From contig NC_036450.1 in NCBI RefSeq assembly GCF_002775205.1, positions 20,338,479 through 20,402,478 on the forward strand: a stretch of DNA of 64,000 bases. Reading direction: 5' to 3'. How positions within the stretch are numbered: position 1 is the first letter of the stretch; each line of letters opens with the position of its first letter. The notes beneath the pieces are model-generated. The model saw only the letters and a list, made by a program, of their open reading frames with translations. It was not told where the DNA came from and did no database searches. The stretch is from Xiphophorus maculatus (taxonomy: Eukaryota > Chordata > Actinopteri > Cyprinodontiformes > Poeciliidae). The position numbers were made by a program, and so were the translations under genes. This document shows positions 50,696 through 61,802 of the stretch, piece after piece.

Positions 50696-53600
50696 ATTTT
50701 AGCTCAAAATGGTTCATCCCTGTATTTTCTTTGGTTTCTTTTTATTGTCCTAACAGCATCTTGCCACTGCTGCAGCTTTCTATTCTGTTATGTTTTGTGG
50801 TTCATCAGGTACAAATGGAAAAGTAAAACCCAAGTTGGAAGTGGTATCCTGATTGTAAGCCGTTTTCAATTCATTCCAATTCACTGTTTTCAATTCTGGA
50901 ACAGAACACGCGTTTTTAATTGTGCTGTGTCGTTGCAGCTGGTGAAAACACTGTCCACGATCAGGGCAGTTGAAGCTCATATCAGGTAAAAAGATTAAAA
51001 AGTTTGTGTACTTGTTATCATATGTCAATTCATTTGCTTTTAGAACTTTTTGTAAAATTTCAACAAGTATATTAAAAAGGAAGACATAAATAAAGAAAAT
51101 TCATATAATTTAAAAGGTAATGTCAGTGAATATCAAGCATGTCATTGTAGGCACAGGTCTGAGCAAATTCTATTAACAGTTAACAGTTAGCCTGCCTGTT
51201 TGACTGGCAATCCCTGCTATAAACTAAATAGCAAGTTTATAAATTTTGCATCTGATGAGTAAATGAGTAATACAATAGTTCCTGGATGGCAACAAGTGAT
51301 GAACAATTCACCAATCTGTGCTTGACAATGTTTCACTTTGTATCATTTGTTATAAGTAGTTCCAAATTGCTTGTTTGTTGTAAAAATGTCATCCCCTAAT
51401 GCTAGCTCATTCATTGGCGTCTTAAAAGCATGTAGATATTGCGTAATGTTGTGGCTTAAGTAAGAATCAGTCTGGTTTCTTTTACGCATCAGGCTTAAAA
51501 CTTGCATTTGACAACTCTTGATCACCTAGTAGGATTTTAAACTCTTTGCTATTTTCTGGCTCCCTTCAAGGTCCATCAATCCCTGTGCGAAACTAGAAGC
51601 CAAGTTTTTCGTAGGACGGTATTCGGCTTTGCACGAAGCGGATAACGACATATTTCCATTAAGACTGATAAAGGCTTGAAATCAAAGCCAGTTGCATCGT
51701 GAACAGCAATCAGACAAGAACAACTGAGCCGCGTGTGTGCACGCTATCGTTCAAAGTTCTCCGAAAATGTTCTGCATAGTTCATGTTTGTTACTGATATT
51801 TATCTGTTTTGTTGTTCATAGAAGAGAAATAAAGTTTTTTATTGGAAGACATGTTTCTGACACTGGAAATTGAAACAGTTTTTAAGGCAAAGGGATATCC
51901 AATTGGGTATCCATCTATTTTAAAATTTAGTCAAAAGGAGGAAAATTAGTGTTTTATAAGCAAATTTCAGATTAGTTTTGTTGTGTGTGATCTCTAAATC
52001 AGGTTCAAATAACATTCTTTGTTAAACTACTTTTACAGACATATTTTTTGTACTTATTAAACTTCTGACAACTCATGGTTTTACCCAATATTACCAGAAA
52101 TGCCAGAGTTAATTTAAATGTGTTCATTTACAGTCCTAGAATTTAAGCATAGTTTACACCGTTTTTAATCAAAACGCTATTCTAGCAGCTTGATGTTACC
52201 TGTTGGTTTTATCCATTCCCATCCCCATTTATTTGATGCATGTGTTAGACCTTTACCCCGTTGGAACACCAAATTCTTAAATTCTTAGCACAAATAGTAT
52301 CAAAAGTTTGAGCTAGATTAGTGATGTTTAGGGTTAGGTGTGCAGCAAAGGCTTTGATTTGTGTCACTCTAACTTTAGATTTACTAATAAAACTGCCAGT
52401 GTGATGCATTTAAAGATGCCTAAACCAAGAACAGGAAGAAGAAAATAAAAAATAATTTCTTTTGTCTTAGGCCCAGCCATTCTGCACACATTCAGAGCAG
52501 GTCCATGAACAAGCTGCCCTATTTTGGTCACTGGCTGATAAGTGTGTGTGGACCATTAGTTTTTAATTCAAACAAAATTCATGTCTTATTTCCATACCTC
52601 TTATAGTCATAATAGATTAAATAGATTTAGTTTTTACTGTATGAACAGTACAAGTAAGCAGATTAGGTTTAAAACCTGGTGTTTACCTTAGTAATAAATG
52701 AATCAAATTCATCCTTTGTTGGATGACATGTGTCTAAAATACAAATAGTCTTGAAAATGGAACCAAAATATCAAATGAAATATAAATGTGATGCTAATGA
52801 GCACATTAGCATCACAGCTAATGAACGCATTAACATCACAGCTAATGAACACAGTGTTTATGGTTTTATTTACATATAAATACCATGAACTAGATGAAAG
52901 CGACACAGAGACAAACTGATGTACAAATTAAAACCAATGTCCTGAGAAAACAAAAAAAAAACACAAGAGGCAACCAGAGAGAACGACCTCTTATTTTCAT
53001 GAACTGGATGGATGTGACAAAGGAATGTGTGCCCCACTCTACAGTATGGCTGGCGGGAGATAAAGGACAGCTGAAGTACCATCATCTGTAAATGACCACA
53101 ACCACTTTGACGGAGGAGTTGACCTGTAGCACCAGATGATTGGCTCCTAATTCTCACGGAGAAAGACCAGAAGATGGGATGTGACAGTGCCACATCATTT
53201 TATTTTACAAATATTATTTTATGTTACAAACATATAGGGAAATGAGCTACCAGCACATGTATTGCATTGCTGCGAGGACATCTGGCTCAAAAAAAGGTGC
53301 TGGAGGTGGGATGTGCACTCTCACACAGGCATACAAGTGTGTGTGTGTTTGTGTGAACTAGGACTGTCACATGGCTTATAACAGCTTTGGAGAAGTAATG
53401 TTTGACTCCGTGGCTTCCTGCATCTCAGTTCTTTACCCATGCAATTTTCTGGTCAGCAATTTGGCAGAGCCCTTTTTCAGCCCTTTTATACTACCGAAGC
53501 ATCCATTAAGCTAAACTGAATTGATAGGAATGTATCTACCAAGGTCTGTTATGCTCACAAGGACCCAGTAGATGTCTTTTAAACGGCTGAGCCTGTCAAA

Positions 53601-54090
53601 CTGCTTTCCAACAGGAAGATCATAAGGAGATAAAAGGGCTCAGTTAGGAGAAAATTTCAATGTTAGGCATATTTCTGTAATGTGTTATAATGGGAAAGGC
53701 AACTATACAGAACTAGTTAACTTGGAAAATATATGTGCAAAAAGGGTAAACTATACATATATTTTTAAATCATGCTTGATTTGGCCCTAAATAATAAAGG
53801 TTTGTGTTTTTATTAGGATTTGGTAATGTAACAAATTACTAATTCATAATTGTACAATTATAACACTTTAACTGGTTAAACAGGGCTCTCCAGGACGCTC
53901 CCAGAACAGCTTGTTGGTTACATTAGGTGCGTTTAAATGCTACATTTGATTACCTATTTCAGATTCTTCCTTGAAAAAGTGCAGTAATTGGTTATCAAGT
54001 GTCAAAAACTTATTTGGTCAAAAGTGCTCAAATTATTGAACAGAACTGTACTGCATACTGTATATTGGGTGTAAGATGAATGCCACTCAT
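50696..54090. other. non-coding; small tandem palindromic repeat
   Basis: No exon recognised across this 3.4 kb. At 52790-52855, GATGCTAATG and CATTAGCATC form a perfect 10-bp inverted pair (52790-52799, 52804-52813). The word GCTAATGAACxCATTAxCATCACA recurs at 24-bp spacing for nearly three copies. A short (TG)n lies near 53338. The rest shows no known family. Confidence 0.4.
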
Positions 54091-54300
54091 AAAATGGCGG
54101 CCCTGTTGACATATGATCCCCAACATATCGCGAGACATCGCACACGATGGAATTTTTTTTTTTTTTCATGGCGGCGCCCTTTCATTAAGCGTAATAACGC
54201 TGAGAGAAAAGAAAACAAATACTGGGCTAAGTAAATAGTGTAGAGCTATTTCTATTTATATCTTTTTACAGACTCGTTTGACCACCTCCATTATATAGAA
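54091..54300 (+). promoter_or_regulatory. probable zinc-finger gene promoter
   Basis: Within 90 bp are AAAATGGCGGC at 54091-54101 and ATGGCGGCGCC at 54168-54178, both close to the YY1 motif, and TATCGCGAGA at 54126-54135, one base from the palindrome TCTCGCGAGA found in many housekeeping promoters. The area is richer in CpG than its flanks. It lies 120-330 bp before the exon 1 donor, so a broad, housekeeping-like promoter is inferred. The exact start site is unknown; a TATATAG word at about 54292 is a weak alternative. Confidence 0.5.
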
Positions 54301-54419
54301 ATTCTCAGAGAAGGACGCTTGTTTTCACAAGTACGACTGTGGTTTCGGTGATACCGTGACTTCAGCAGACTCCTAAATAACAACAGCATACAACAAAGAC
54401 ATCAACACAGGTGATAAAG
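54300..54419 (+). other. non-coding exon 1 of the zinc-finger gene
   Basis: The 3' edge is set by the strong donor AAAG|GTAAGT at 54419/54420; the 5' edge is a guess. The next acceptor, TTCCTGTAG|A, is at 55269/55270. Reading frames crossing the exon 1-2 junction are stopped before the chosen ATG, so exon 1 is taken as untranslated. Confidence 0.5.
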
Positions 54420-55146
54420 GTAAGTGCAGTTGCTTTTTTTCTACAACGATTAGAACTTCCTGGTAGCACCACACGACCAAATAAACGACACGATGCACCT
54501 AAAAAATGAAGGAGCAGCGCAAAATTTGCCCTCCGTTCTAGAGCAGCAGTGTTCTAGATCTACTGGTCGCAAGATCAGCTAATGCCATGTAAACAGATGA
54601 TTACAATTCAAGGCTGTCATGAGCGCAGGTCACGGTGCTGATGCCTCATAGAAAAGGAAGATTCACTAAAGTATTTTTGACATTATTAATACGCGCAAAG
54701 CATAACGTGTCATATCTGTTAAGCTAGGTCTATTAGAAAATAAAAAAATCATTAAATGTCAACAAGTGCAAATGGCGCATAAACTGGTGCATTGTATCTA
54801 GTCTAGCATGCATTACAACACATGGAAGCAAATGTCAAATTGAACTGTATGTTCCAAGTTTGTTTGTTCTACAAAGAGCAACATAGAAAAAGGTTTATTT
54901 TTTTCTATGTTGTTCTTACGTTAGGAAATATGCATTTAGCAACTTTTACAGCTTCCTAAAGATTTCTGATAATTTAAGGCTTTGCATGTGAACAAATTTA
55001 CACTCATATGTTGACTGCTCTAACACAAAATAAGTTAGTGGTCGCGATGCCAAACCTCAGAGAGATCTGTGAGGAAGATGTGGCTCAATTGCAACCACTA
55101 TCATCATTTCAATTTGCAACAGGAGCAACACAATTGCATGTTTTCC

Positions 55147-55179
<33 letters not shown>
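55147..55179. repeat. (AAT)n microsatellite in intron 1
   Basis: About eleven AAT units, 90 bp before the exon 2 acceptor. Confidence 0.95.
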
Positions 55180-55326
55180 GCCATTTACTGGGTTGAAAAC
55201 ATCACCACTACTATCCATACTACTGTGCATTTAATTTTTTTTTAAGTAAATCTGGTTATTTTCCTGTAGACATCCATTGGTTGGTTTTAACTAAAAAAAT
55301 AAGGCCTTGATGAAAGAAGATCTGTT

Positions 55327-58300
55327 ATGGACCATCGAGACCCAGAACTTACCATGAAGAACGAGGAGGAAGAGGAATTGCAGAGCAGTTCACTCGCCAC
55401 TGGTAATCTACTAATACTTTTTTCATTTAAACATAACACTTTTTTATGCTGCACATTTCTTTATGTGAATGCAGTATTACAAATGTGTTGATTTGGGGTA
55501 CTAATGTTTGTTATTGAGGCTTGGTAACCAGTTTTTCATTGAATTCACCAGTATCAAGGATTGTCTGACTAAAGCAATGTTGCCCATGTGACTTGTGGAA
55601 TCAGAGTTGTGGAAGACATTAATGTTATTTGAATCTTCCCTGCAGATGTCGACCAGCTGTTTGTAGTTAAAACAGAAGACCCAGACGAGTGGTCCTGTGG
55701 TCTGAACTATCACAGTGTAGAGGATGACACAAAGGGGGAGCTCTTGAGCAGTCCACTGCCCACTGGTAATCCGTTTAACAATTATGGATTTTTAATTTGG
55801 AGAAATTTTTCATAGTTTTTTTTAACTGTTGGTCTATTGGAAGGCTGTTTCAACTGTGATCAGAACAAAATGTCTATGATAATATGAGGAATTTAGCATT
55901 ATCTAGGTGTTGTAATGTTATCTACTCTCCTGACCAATCAGACCTCCTAGGTGTGTTACACATAGATATCACCTGCATGGCTCATGCTAAAACTCAAACT
56001 CGCCTTTCATAAACAGACGTAAAAATAAAAAAAACACATTATTTGAAACCATTTTTAGAGAGTAGCATGTTTGATGTAATCTATTTATCTTAAACAAATT
56101 GGTGAGTTAAGATTGAGCTCCTCTCACTATCCTCTGCAGGGCCCATGTAGGTCTGCTCCATACTAGAACATTTTGGGATTGGAATAATGTTGGTAAATAT
56201 TGCGATGGCAATAATATTTTAACCCATGTCTATTTTCTTCTTTCCACTCTTTCTTCATCACTCTGTAGTAACTCTAGTAACTTAATAAAATAGTACACAA
56301 AAATAATGATACAAAATGCTTATGCTTCATTTATACCACGCTGTTGTGTGCAATTTATGAGTAATTTCATTCACATTCAAATTTAAAAATACTTTATTGA
56401 TCCCAAATGGAAACTAAGCATGTTTTGCAACTTTAGTGCCAAAGCAAGAGCAATATGAAGTCACATGGAAAATCTTATAGTTGTGTGTGTTTTAATGTTT
56501 TCTGCAGATGACCTGCAAGTAATCAAAGAAGAAGCGTCTAATGAATCGGACTACAGAATAAAACATCAGGGTCCAGAACTTTACCTAAAGGAGGAGATGG
56601 AGGAAGTTTCAGCCAGTCCATTGACAGCTGGTGTGTGGATTTTTGTACTGTTTCAACTGTTGCTGTGTGTGTGTACGTGTTAATAACTTTGTAGCACTGC
56701 TTTGGTACTGGACTGGTGGTATTGGTTTTTTTGTTGTTGTTTTTTTCATTTTTGGTTCATGTTTCTATACTTTCTGTGTAAGAACATATGCTATAGTAAT
56801 GTGTGTAACTTTCATTTTACTACAATTTTTTTTTTTTTTTCATAAACCGATATCTCCTCATCAATAGGTGTGCCTCCAATTAACCAAAATGTGTCAGTTA
56901 AACTATCAGAGCTTTGTGGAAAGAACCACAAGGTTTAACCCAAATCACATAGTTTAATAGACAATTGTCACTGATACTGACGGCATGTATATAAACTTCT
57001 GAATTCAAAGAATGTTACAAAAAAATCTGTAAGAAAGGCTACTTCTTGATATAAATGTGTGTTTCACACTTTCCTACAGATGTCCAGAAGGTGCTAGTGG
57101 TTAAAGAAGAAGTCCCTGATGAATGGAGCTTCTCTACAACCCATAGGAACCCAGAACCTCTCAACAGCGTAAATGAGGAAGAGCAACACCCATGTAGCGG
57201 CGGTAGTGATTTTGATGTCAGTCACGATGACTGGCAGAAAGAAACTGTACGAGAATTGGAGGAAAATAATGAAGTAGAATTTAGCACACCCCGAAAATTT
57301 TTTAGCTGTTCTATCTGTCGTAAACAGTTCCTCTATCAGGAGTCTTTTCAGAAACACATGAAAGGCCATTTAGAAAAAAGTGATTTCAGCTTCAATGTTG
57401 CTGAGAAAGGTTTTATTGTAAAGCCAAATTTAGATTTGGAGACGATTGATTCGGAGAAAGCGTTTGGTTGCGATGTTTGTGGCAAAACGTTCCACCAAAG
57501 GTCATATCTCTATAGACACAAGCGAACCCACACAGGAGAGAAAGCTTTTAGCTGCGATATCTGCAGTAAAGCATACATTGATAAGTCAACCCTTAGCAAA
57601 CATATGAGCATCCATAGTGGAGAGAAAGCTTTTGGTTGTGATGTTTGTGGCAAAACGTTCCACCAAAGGTCATATCTCTATAGACACAAGCGAACCCACA
57701 CAGGAGAGAAAGCTTTTAGCTGCGATATCTGCGGTAAAGCATACATTGATAAGTCAACCCTTAACAAACATATGAGCATCCATAGTGGAGCGAAAGCGTT
57801 TGGTTGTGATGTTTGTGGTAAAACATTCATCCAAAAGTCCAATCTTTATAAACACAAGAGAATTCATACAGGAGAGAAACCATTCATCTGTGATGTTTGT
57901 GGTAAAGCATTTATATATAAGTCTATCCTCAATGGCCATATGTTGGTCCACACAAGAGAGAAAACATTCAGCTGTGATGTGTGTGGTAAAACATTCACGG
58001 AAAAGTCCAATCTCCATAAACACAAGAGAATCCATGCTGTAGAGAAGTCATTCAACTGTGATATTTGTGGGAAATCGTTCATCAGCAAGTCGACCTTGAA
58101 CAGACACGTGGGGATTCACGCTGTGGACAAACCATTCAGCTGTTTGGTCTGTGGTAAAACATTCCACCAAAAGGTAGTTCTCAAAAGGCACATGGGAATC
58201 CACACGCTGGAAAAATCCCTCGAGTGTGACGTCTGTGGTAAAATGTTCAAACAAAAGGCGCACCTTGCTACACATAAACGAATCCACACGGGGGAGAAAC

Positions 58301-58548
58301 CATTTATCTGCGAAGTGTGCGGGAAAGCATTCAACCGAAAGGAGAGGCTTTGCTCGCACAACAGAATCCACACGGGAGAAAAACCATTTGGTTGTGATTT
58401 TTGCGGTACCATGTTCAATGACAGCTCAACCCTTCGGAAACACATGAGGATTCACACTGGAGAGAAGCCATTTGGCTGTGATGTTTGTGGTAAAAGGTTT
58501 CGATTTAGATCTAATGTCAAAAAGCACATGAAGACCCACACGGGATAG
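55327..58548 (+). CDS. C2H2 zinc-finger protein, four coding exons
   Basis: Probable nuclear DNA-binding regulator. Coding exons are 55327-55402, 55646-55765, 56508-56630 and 57080-58548. All have GT/AG borders and all introns are phase 1. The lengths 76+120+123+1469 give exactly 595 codons plus stop. Each of the first three exons, and the start of the last, encodes one copy of a short acidic module (DVDQLFVVKTEDPDEW, DDLQVIKEEASNESDY, DVQKVLVVKEEVPDEW), a plan common in fish zinc-finger genes. No KRAB, SCAN or BTB domain is visible. Residues about 181-593 hold 14 canonical fingers (CxxC...HxxxH) with mostly TGEKP-type linkers; one more finger, at about 209-229, has lost all zinc ligands. Fingers 2-3 and 4-5 are near-identical. 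The start at 55327 has a purine at -3 and G at +4. A weak ATG at 55310 opens a 15-codon upstream frame overlapping it. The family call is firm; the orthologue and DNA target are unknown. Confidence 0.9.
57463..57798 (+). repeat. tandem duplication of a two-finger unit (2 x 168 bp)
   Basis: Bases 57463-57630 and 57631-57798 are two 168-bp copies (56 codons, two fingers each) that I count as differing at only about five positions. Other finger pairs in the gene are far more diverged, so this pair arose by recent duplication or was homogenised by gene conversion. Confidence 0.95.
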
Positions 58549-61500
58549 AAAATCAATGTTGTAGGAAAGGATTTGCTTTGCTCATAAGCATCAAAACTTG
58601 TCACCATTGTACAATTCAACTATTTGGGATTAAAATGTGGGATTTAAAGTGCAAACAAAATATTTTTCCTGTTGTAAGACTGTATTTACATGAGAGCAAT
58701 GTTGAGGAAAAGTTCCATGCTTAGACGAGACCGCAAAGAAATCTTGAATCAGCTGTAGTTGTCATGCCAGGCCACAATGTAGCGCTGTGATTTTAGCACG
58801 TTGACAAAACACACACGCGCTTTTGACACCTCATTACCTTCTACCTCATTTAGGAAACAGTGACCAATCTCTGATAAACCGAGTGCTCATGTAACACACA
58901 TTTAATTCATATCCAAAGTTGCCTTAAGCTGAAAAGGCTAAGTAGCACAAGTTCCCCTCTGACACCTGGTTTTAAAAACTGCTGATGTCAGGGACTCCGA
59001 TCACTAGAGTTGTGTAAACGTGCAGCTGGATTGCTACAAAAATGTTACAGTTTCACTGAAAACTAGCTCAGTGTAAACAAAGCTTCTGATATGGAAAGAC
59101 AGATGAGCCTCTCTGTTGAGTTGTGTTCATACCCCAGAGGAATGCACCTGCTTATACAGTTTTATGCCATTAGCATATGTATAGTAAGAAATGTTTATGT
59201 ACACGATAATTCTCAGCTAGAGTTTTAGCCTTGTGAAACCTCAAATATGATGGTTCAGATTAACCACTGCTCAACGACAAACTTACCATACTCGCATTGT
59301 ACAAATGAAATTATTAATAACACTTACTGTAGGATAACATTAAGTATGACAAATTTAACAGTTAGATTTTTCTAAATTCTTAGTGTTAGTAGTGTTAGTG
59401 TTAGTTAGGTAGTGTATGTCAGTAAGACATTTATAGTTATGAGGACTATAAATTACACATAATATATTATCAGTCCCATTTATGATTTTTCAAAATGTTG
59501 TACAGAAATGTTTACTCTAGAAAGTGAATGGTTTCCTTACAAATTCACATTTCTGTTCTGGAAGTGTTTAATTGTATTTAAATATTACCTGGATTCTTAT
59601 TGTTTCTTTTATTTAGGCTAGAGTTTTGTATATATATTTGCCTTATTTTTTTTTATTTTAATCGATTTGCACAATATTTGTCAATGCATTGTTTTACTTT
59701 TCTTATTTGTTAAAAAAGAACATAAAGTACTACAGTGCAGCTTTTTACAGTTAATACATGTAGAAGTACGGGAAGATTATAGGAAGTACATGCCGGAGTT
59801 GTATAGGTCTGCTGTCACAAAAAAAAAAAAAAAAGAACAAACATCCTTCCATTACTGCACGGTCAGTCCTGTATGATTAACTGGACACCAAAACAGTTAA
59901 GTTATTGACGTGTATTTATTTTCTCATCCCACACTGGAGACTGGAATGCTCTGGGTTTCTAACTTAGGCCTCTTCTATAAACACTCTTCACTAATGACTG
60001 TGCCGCCACATATATGAAATGCTTATGCAGCATTATTATGATTTTCTTGATCACTGCTGGCGAAAAGGCAGTTTACAAGAGACAAATAATAATTCTGTCT
60101 TTGTGGTGTTTGATATCCTTATGCACATGAGGAAATGTAAGGCAGCAAATCATGTCATGCTGTTCTTATTTGTTTTTTATTTTTATTTTTGCCTTCGTTG
60201 TTGCCTTCACACCTTATGTGTTTCTTGTTGTTACCTCGGATATAATTGTATTTACAATGTGATTCTTTCTTTTTAGAAAACAAAAGAAGAAAGTCCATGC
60301 CTTGTTTATGAGTCTTAGCAATAAATATCTTCAAATTTTAATTTATGAAATAGCTGTATGCTTTGATTCCATATTAACCTCAATTGTACTGTTCTGTTTC
60401 ACCATCACTTACACAATTGTAAAGGAAAACAATAAAATGAATTTGGTCGCGAGAGTTGTGTTGAGATTTAAGATGGAAACGGCAGCACGTGAGATAAATC
60501 TAAAAGCCTGAGAATTATTTCTGTTAGACGTGGGAATCAAAATATAGCATCTCATCATCTTGTTTTATGTTTTAATCTTTTAGCTGGTTCTTTAATGGTT
60601 TGAGAACCACTGATGTAGTGTTTTATGTGTGCAAATATGTTATTCCTTTAATATACTCTGTTCCAGCTCCTAAAAGCACAAAGAAAAACAGCCAAAAGTG
60701 TTATTTATTTCAGTAATTAAATTAAAAGTGCACATTTATTACACACAGACTGTAATTTCCTGCTTGGATTTCTGTTACTTTTCATATCATGTCTTACATT
60801 GACTGAAACCCCAAAAGGTCAGTTTCGCAGAAAATTAAAAGCTACCTGAATCCCATTTTCTACAATTAAAACATTCATTTTAACTGTAAAAACAAAAAAT
60901 TAATAATGTGGAAGGTTGCTGACTTGACACAGTGAACAAAATAAACACCCTCCACAAAGCTGTCAAAAATGTAGGTAAACTAGTACGTCAGTATTAAAAA
61001 TCAAAGTCATAAAATAATTGTATTTATTAGTAAAACAGAAACACAGTACAGTATTTATTTGAAAATCACTTTTAAAGAACAACACCTCTGCTCCATCAGC
61101 AGAAAAATATACATGAAATACAAAAAATATAAGTAAGACTAAATATGCATTCATTTAAGAACCATATTTGGCTTTTGTAAAGAAAGCCAAGTAAGCTGTA
61201 AAATTCTATGTTTTATGTTGCATGGAGTTTTATGTTGAATCAGTAGAAATAGTTTAGCACTATTATAACAGTAGCAGTACTTTCCCCCACTTTTTCAGTT
61301 TCATATTTAGTAATCATCACATAGTCATCAGAATCTGTGTTACATTGTACTTTTTTTTAAACAGATCCTAACATACATGCCTGTGTCTCAGTAAGATTGG
61401 AAAGATTCAGTCGGAAAAATAAAATTGGAATAATTAAAATTAAAAATAGATTTTATGAGACTGTGGCAGTGAAGGCTTTTATTGTAAATGTTTTACTTTG

Positions 61501-61600
61501 AATTTCTTATATTTCTTCCTTTTCATTTTTCTTCCTAAATGTTTGCAAGAATTGAACTAATGAGACTAACAGGCATTTTACAAAGAGAACAACACGCTCC
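58549..61600. other. 3' UTR and intergenic sequence
   Basis: This includes the zinc-finger 3' UTR, whose end is uncertain: an ATTAAA variant is at about 58629, and canonical AATAAA signals are at about 60321 and 60430. AT-rich throughout, with a short GTTAGT-type run at 59385-59410 and poly-A at 59819-59834. No other gene was recognised; open frames up to 85 codons show no domain. Confidence 0.4.
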
Positions 61601-61621
61601 TTCACAGATTGCAGAACTTTA

Positions 61622-61652
61622 GTTGCTATGTAACGTACACTCACTTGTTTGC
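61622..61652 (+). promoter_or_regulatory. RFX-like X-box and forkhead-like motif
   Basis: GTTGCTATGTAAC at 61622-61634 matches 10 of 12 positions of the RFX X-box half-sites (GTNRCC, RGYAAC) with a one-base spacer. TTGTTTGC at 61645-61652 is the reverse of a forkhead core (GCAAACAA). They lie 150-180 bp before the BBOF1-like start. RFX and FOXJ1 factors drive ciliary genes, so the pair is plausible as the promoter of that gene. Both are short motifs that can occur by chance. Confidence 0.35.
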
Positions 61653-61802
61653 AGTATGACCTCAGAGGTCCCTAACGACAACAGATAATTGCATTAGACA
61701 TTTTTCATTAGTTACGCAGTGCTACTACTGTATGCTAGATTGATAGTACATTTAACGTTTTCTTAAGAACAGCAGGAAAAGAGGAATTCTTTCAAAGTTG
61801 CC

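Noticed and set aside
54091..54099. ATG at 54094 as a possible upstream start for the zinc-finger gene
   Set aside because: It lies in the YY1-like promoter motif, and frames from exon 1 are stopped before exon 2's ATG.
57094..58445. Several open frames of 70-109 codons on the - strand and in other + frames over the zinc-finger exon
   Set aside because: They mirror the repeated finger codons; the repeat keeps off-frames open. None has an independent start, domain or splice context.
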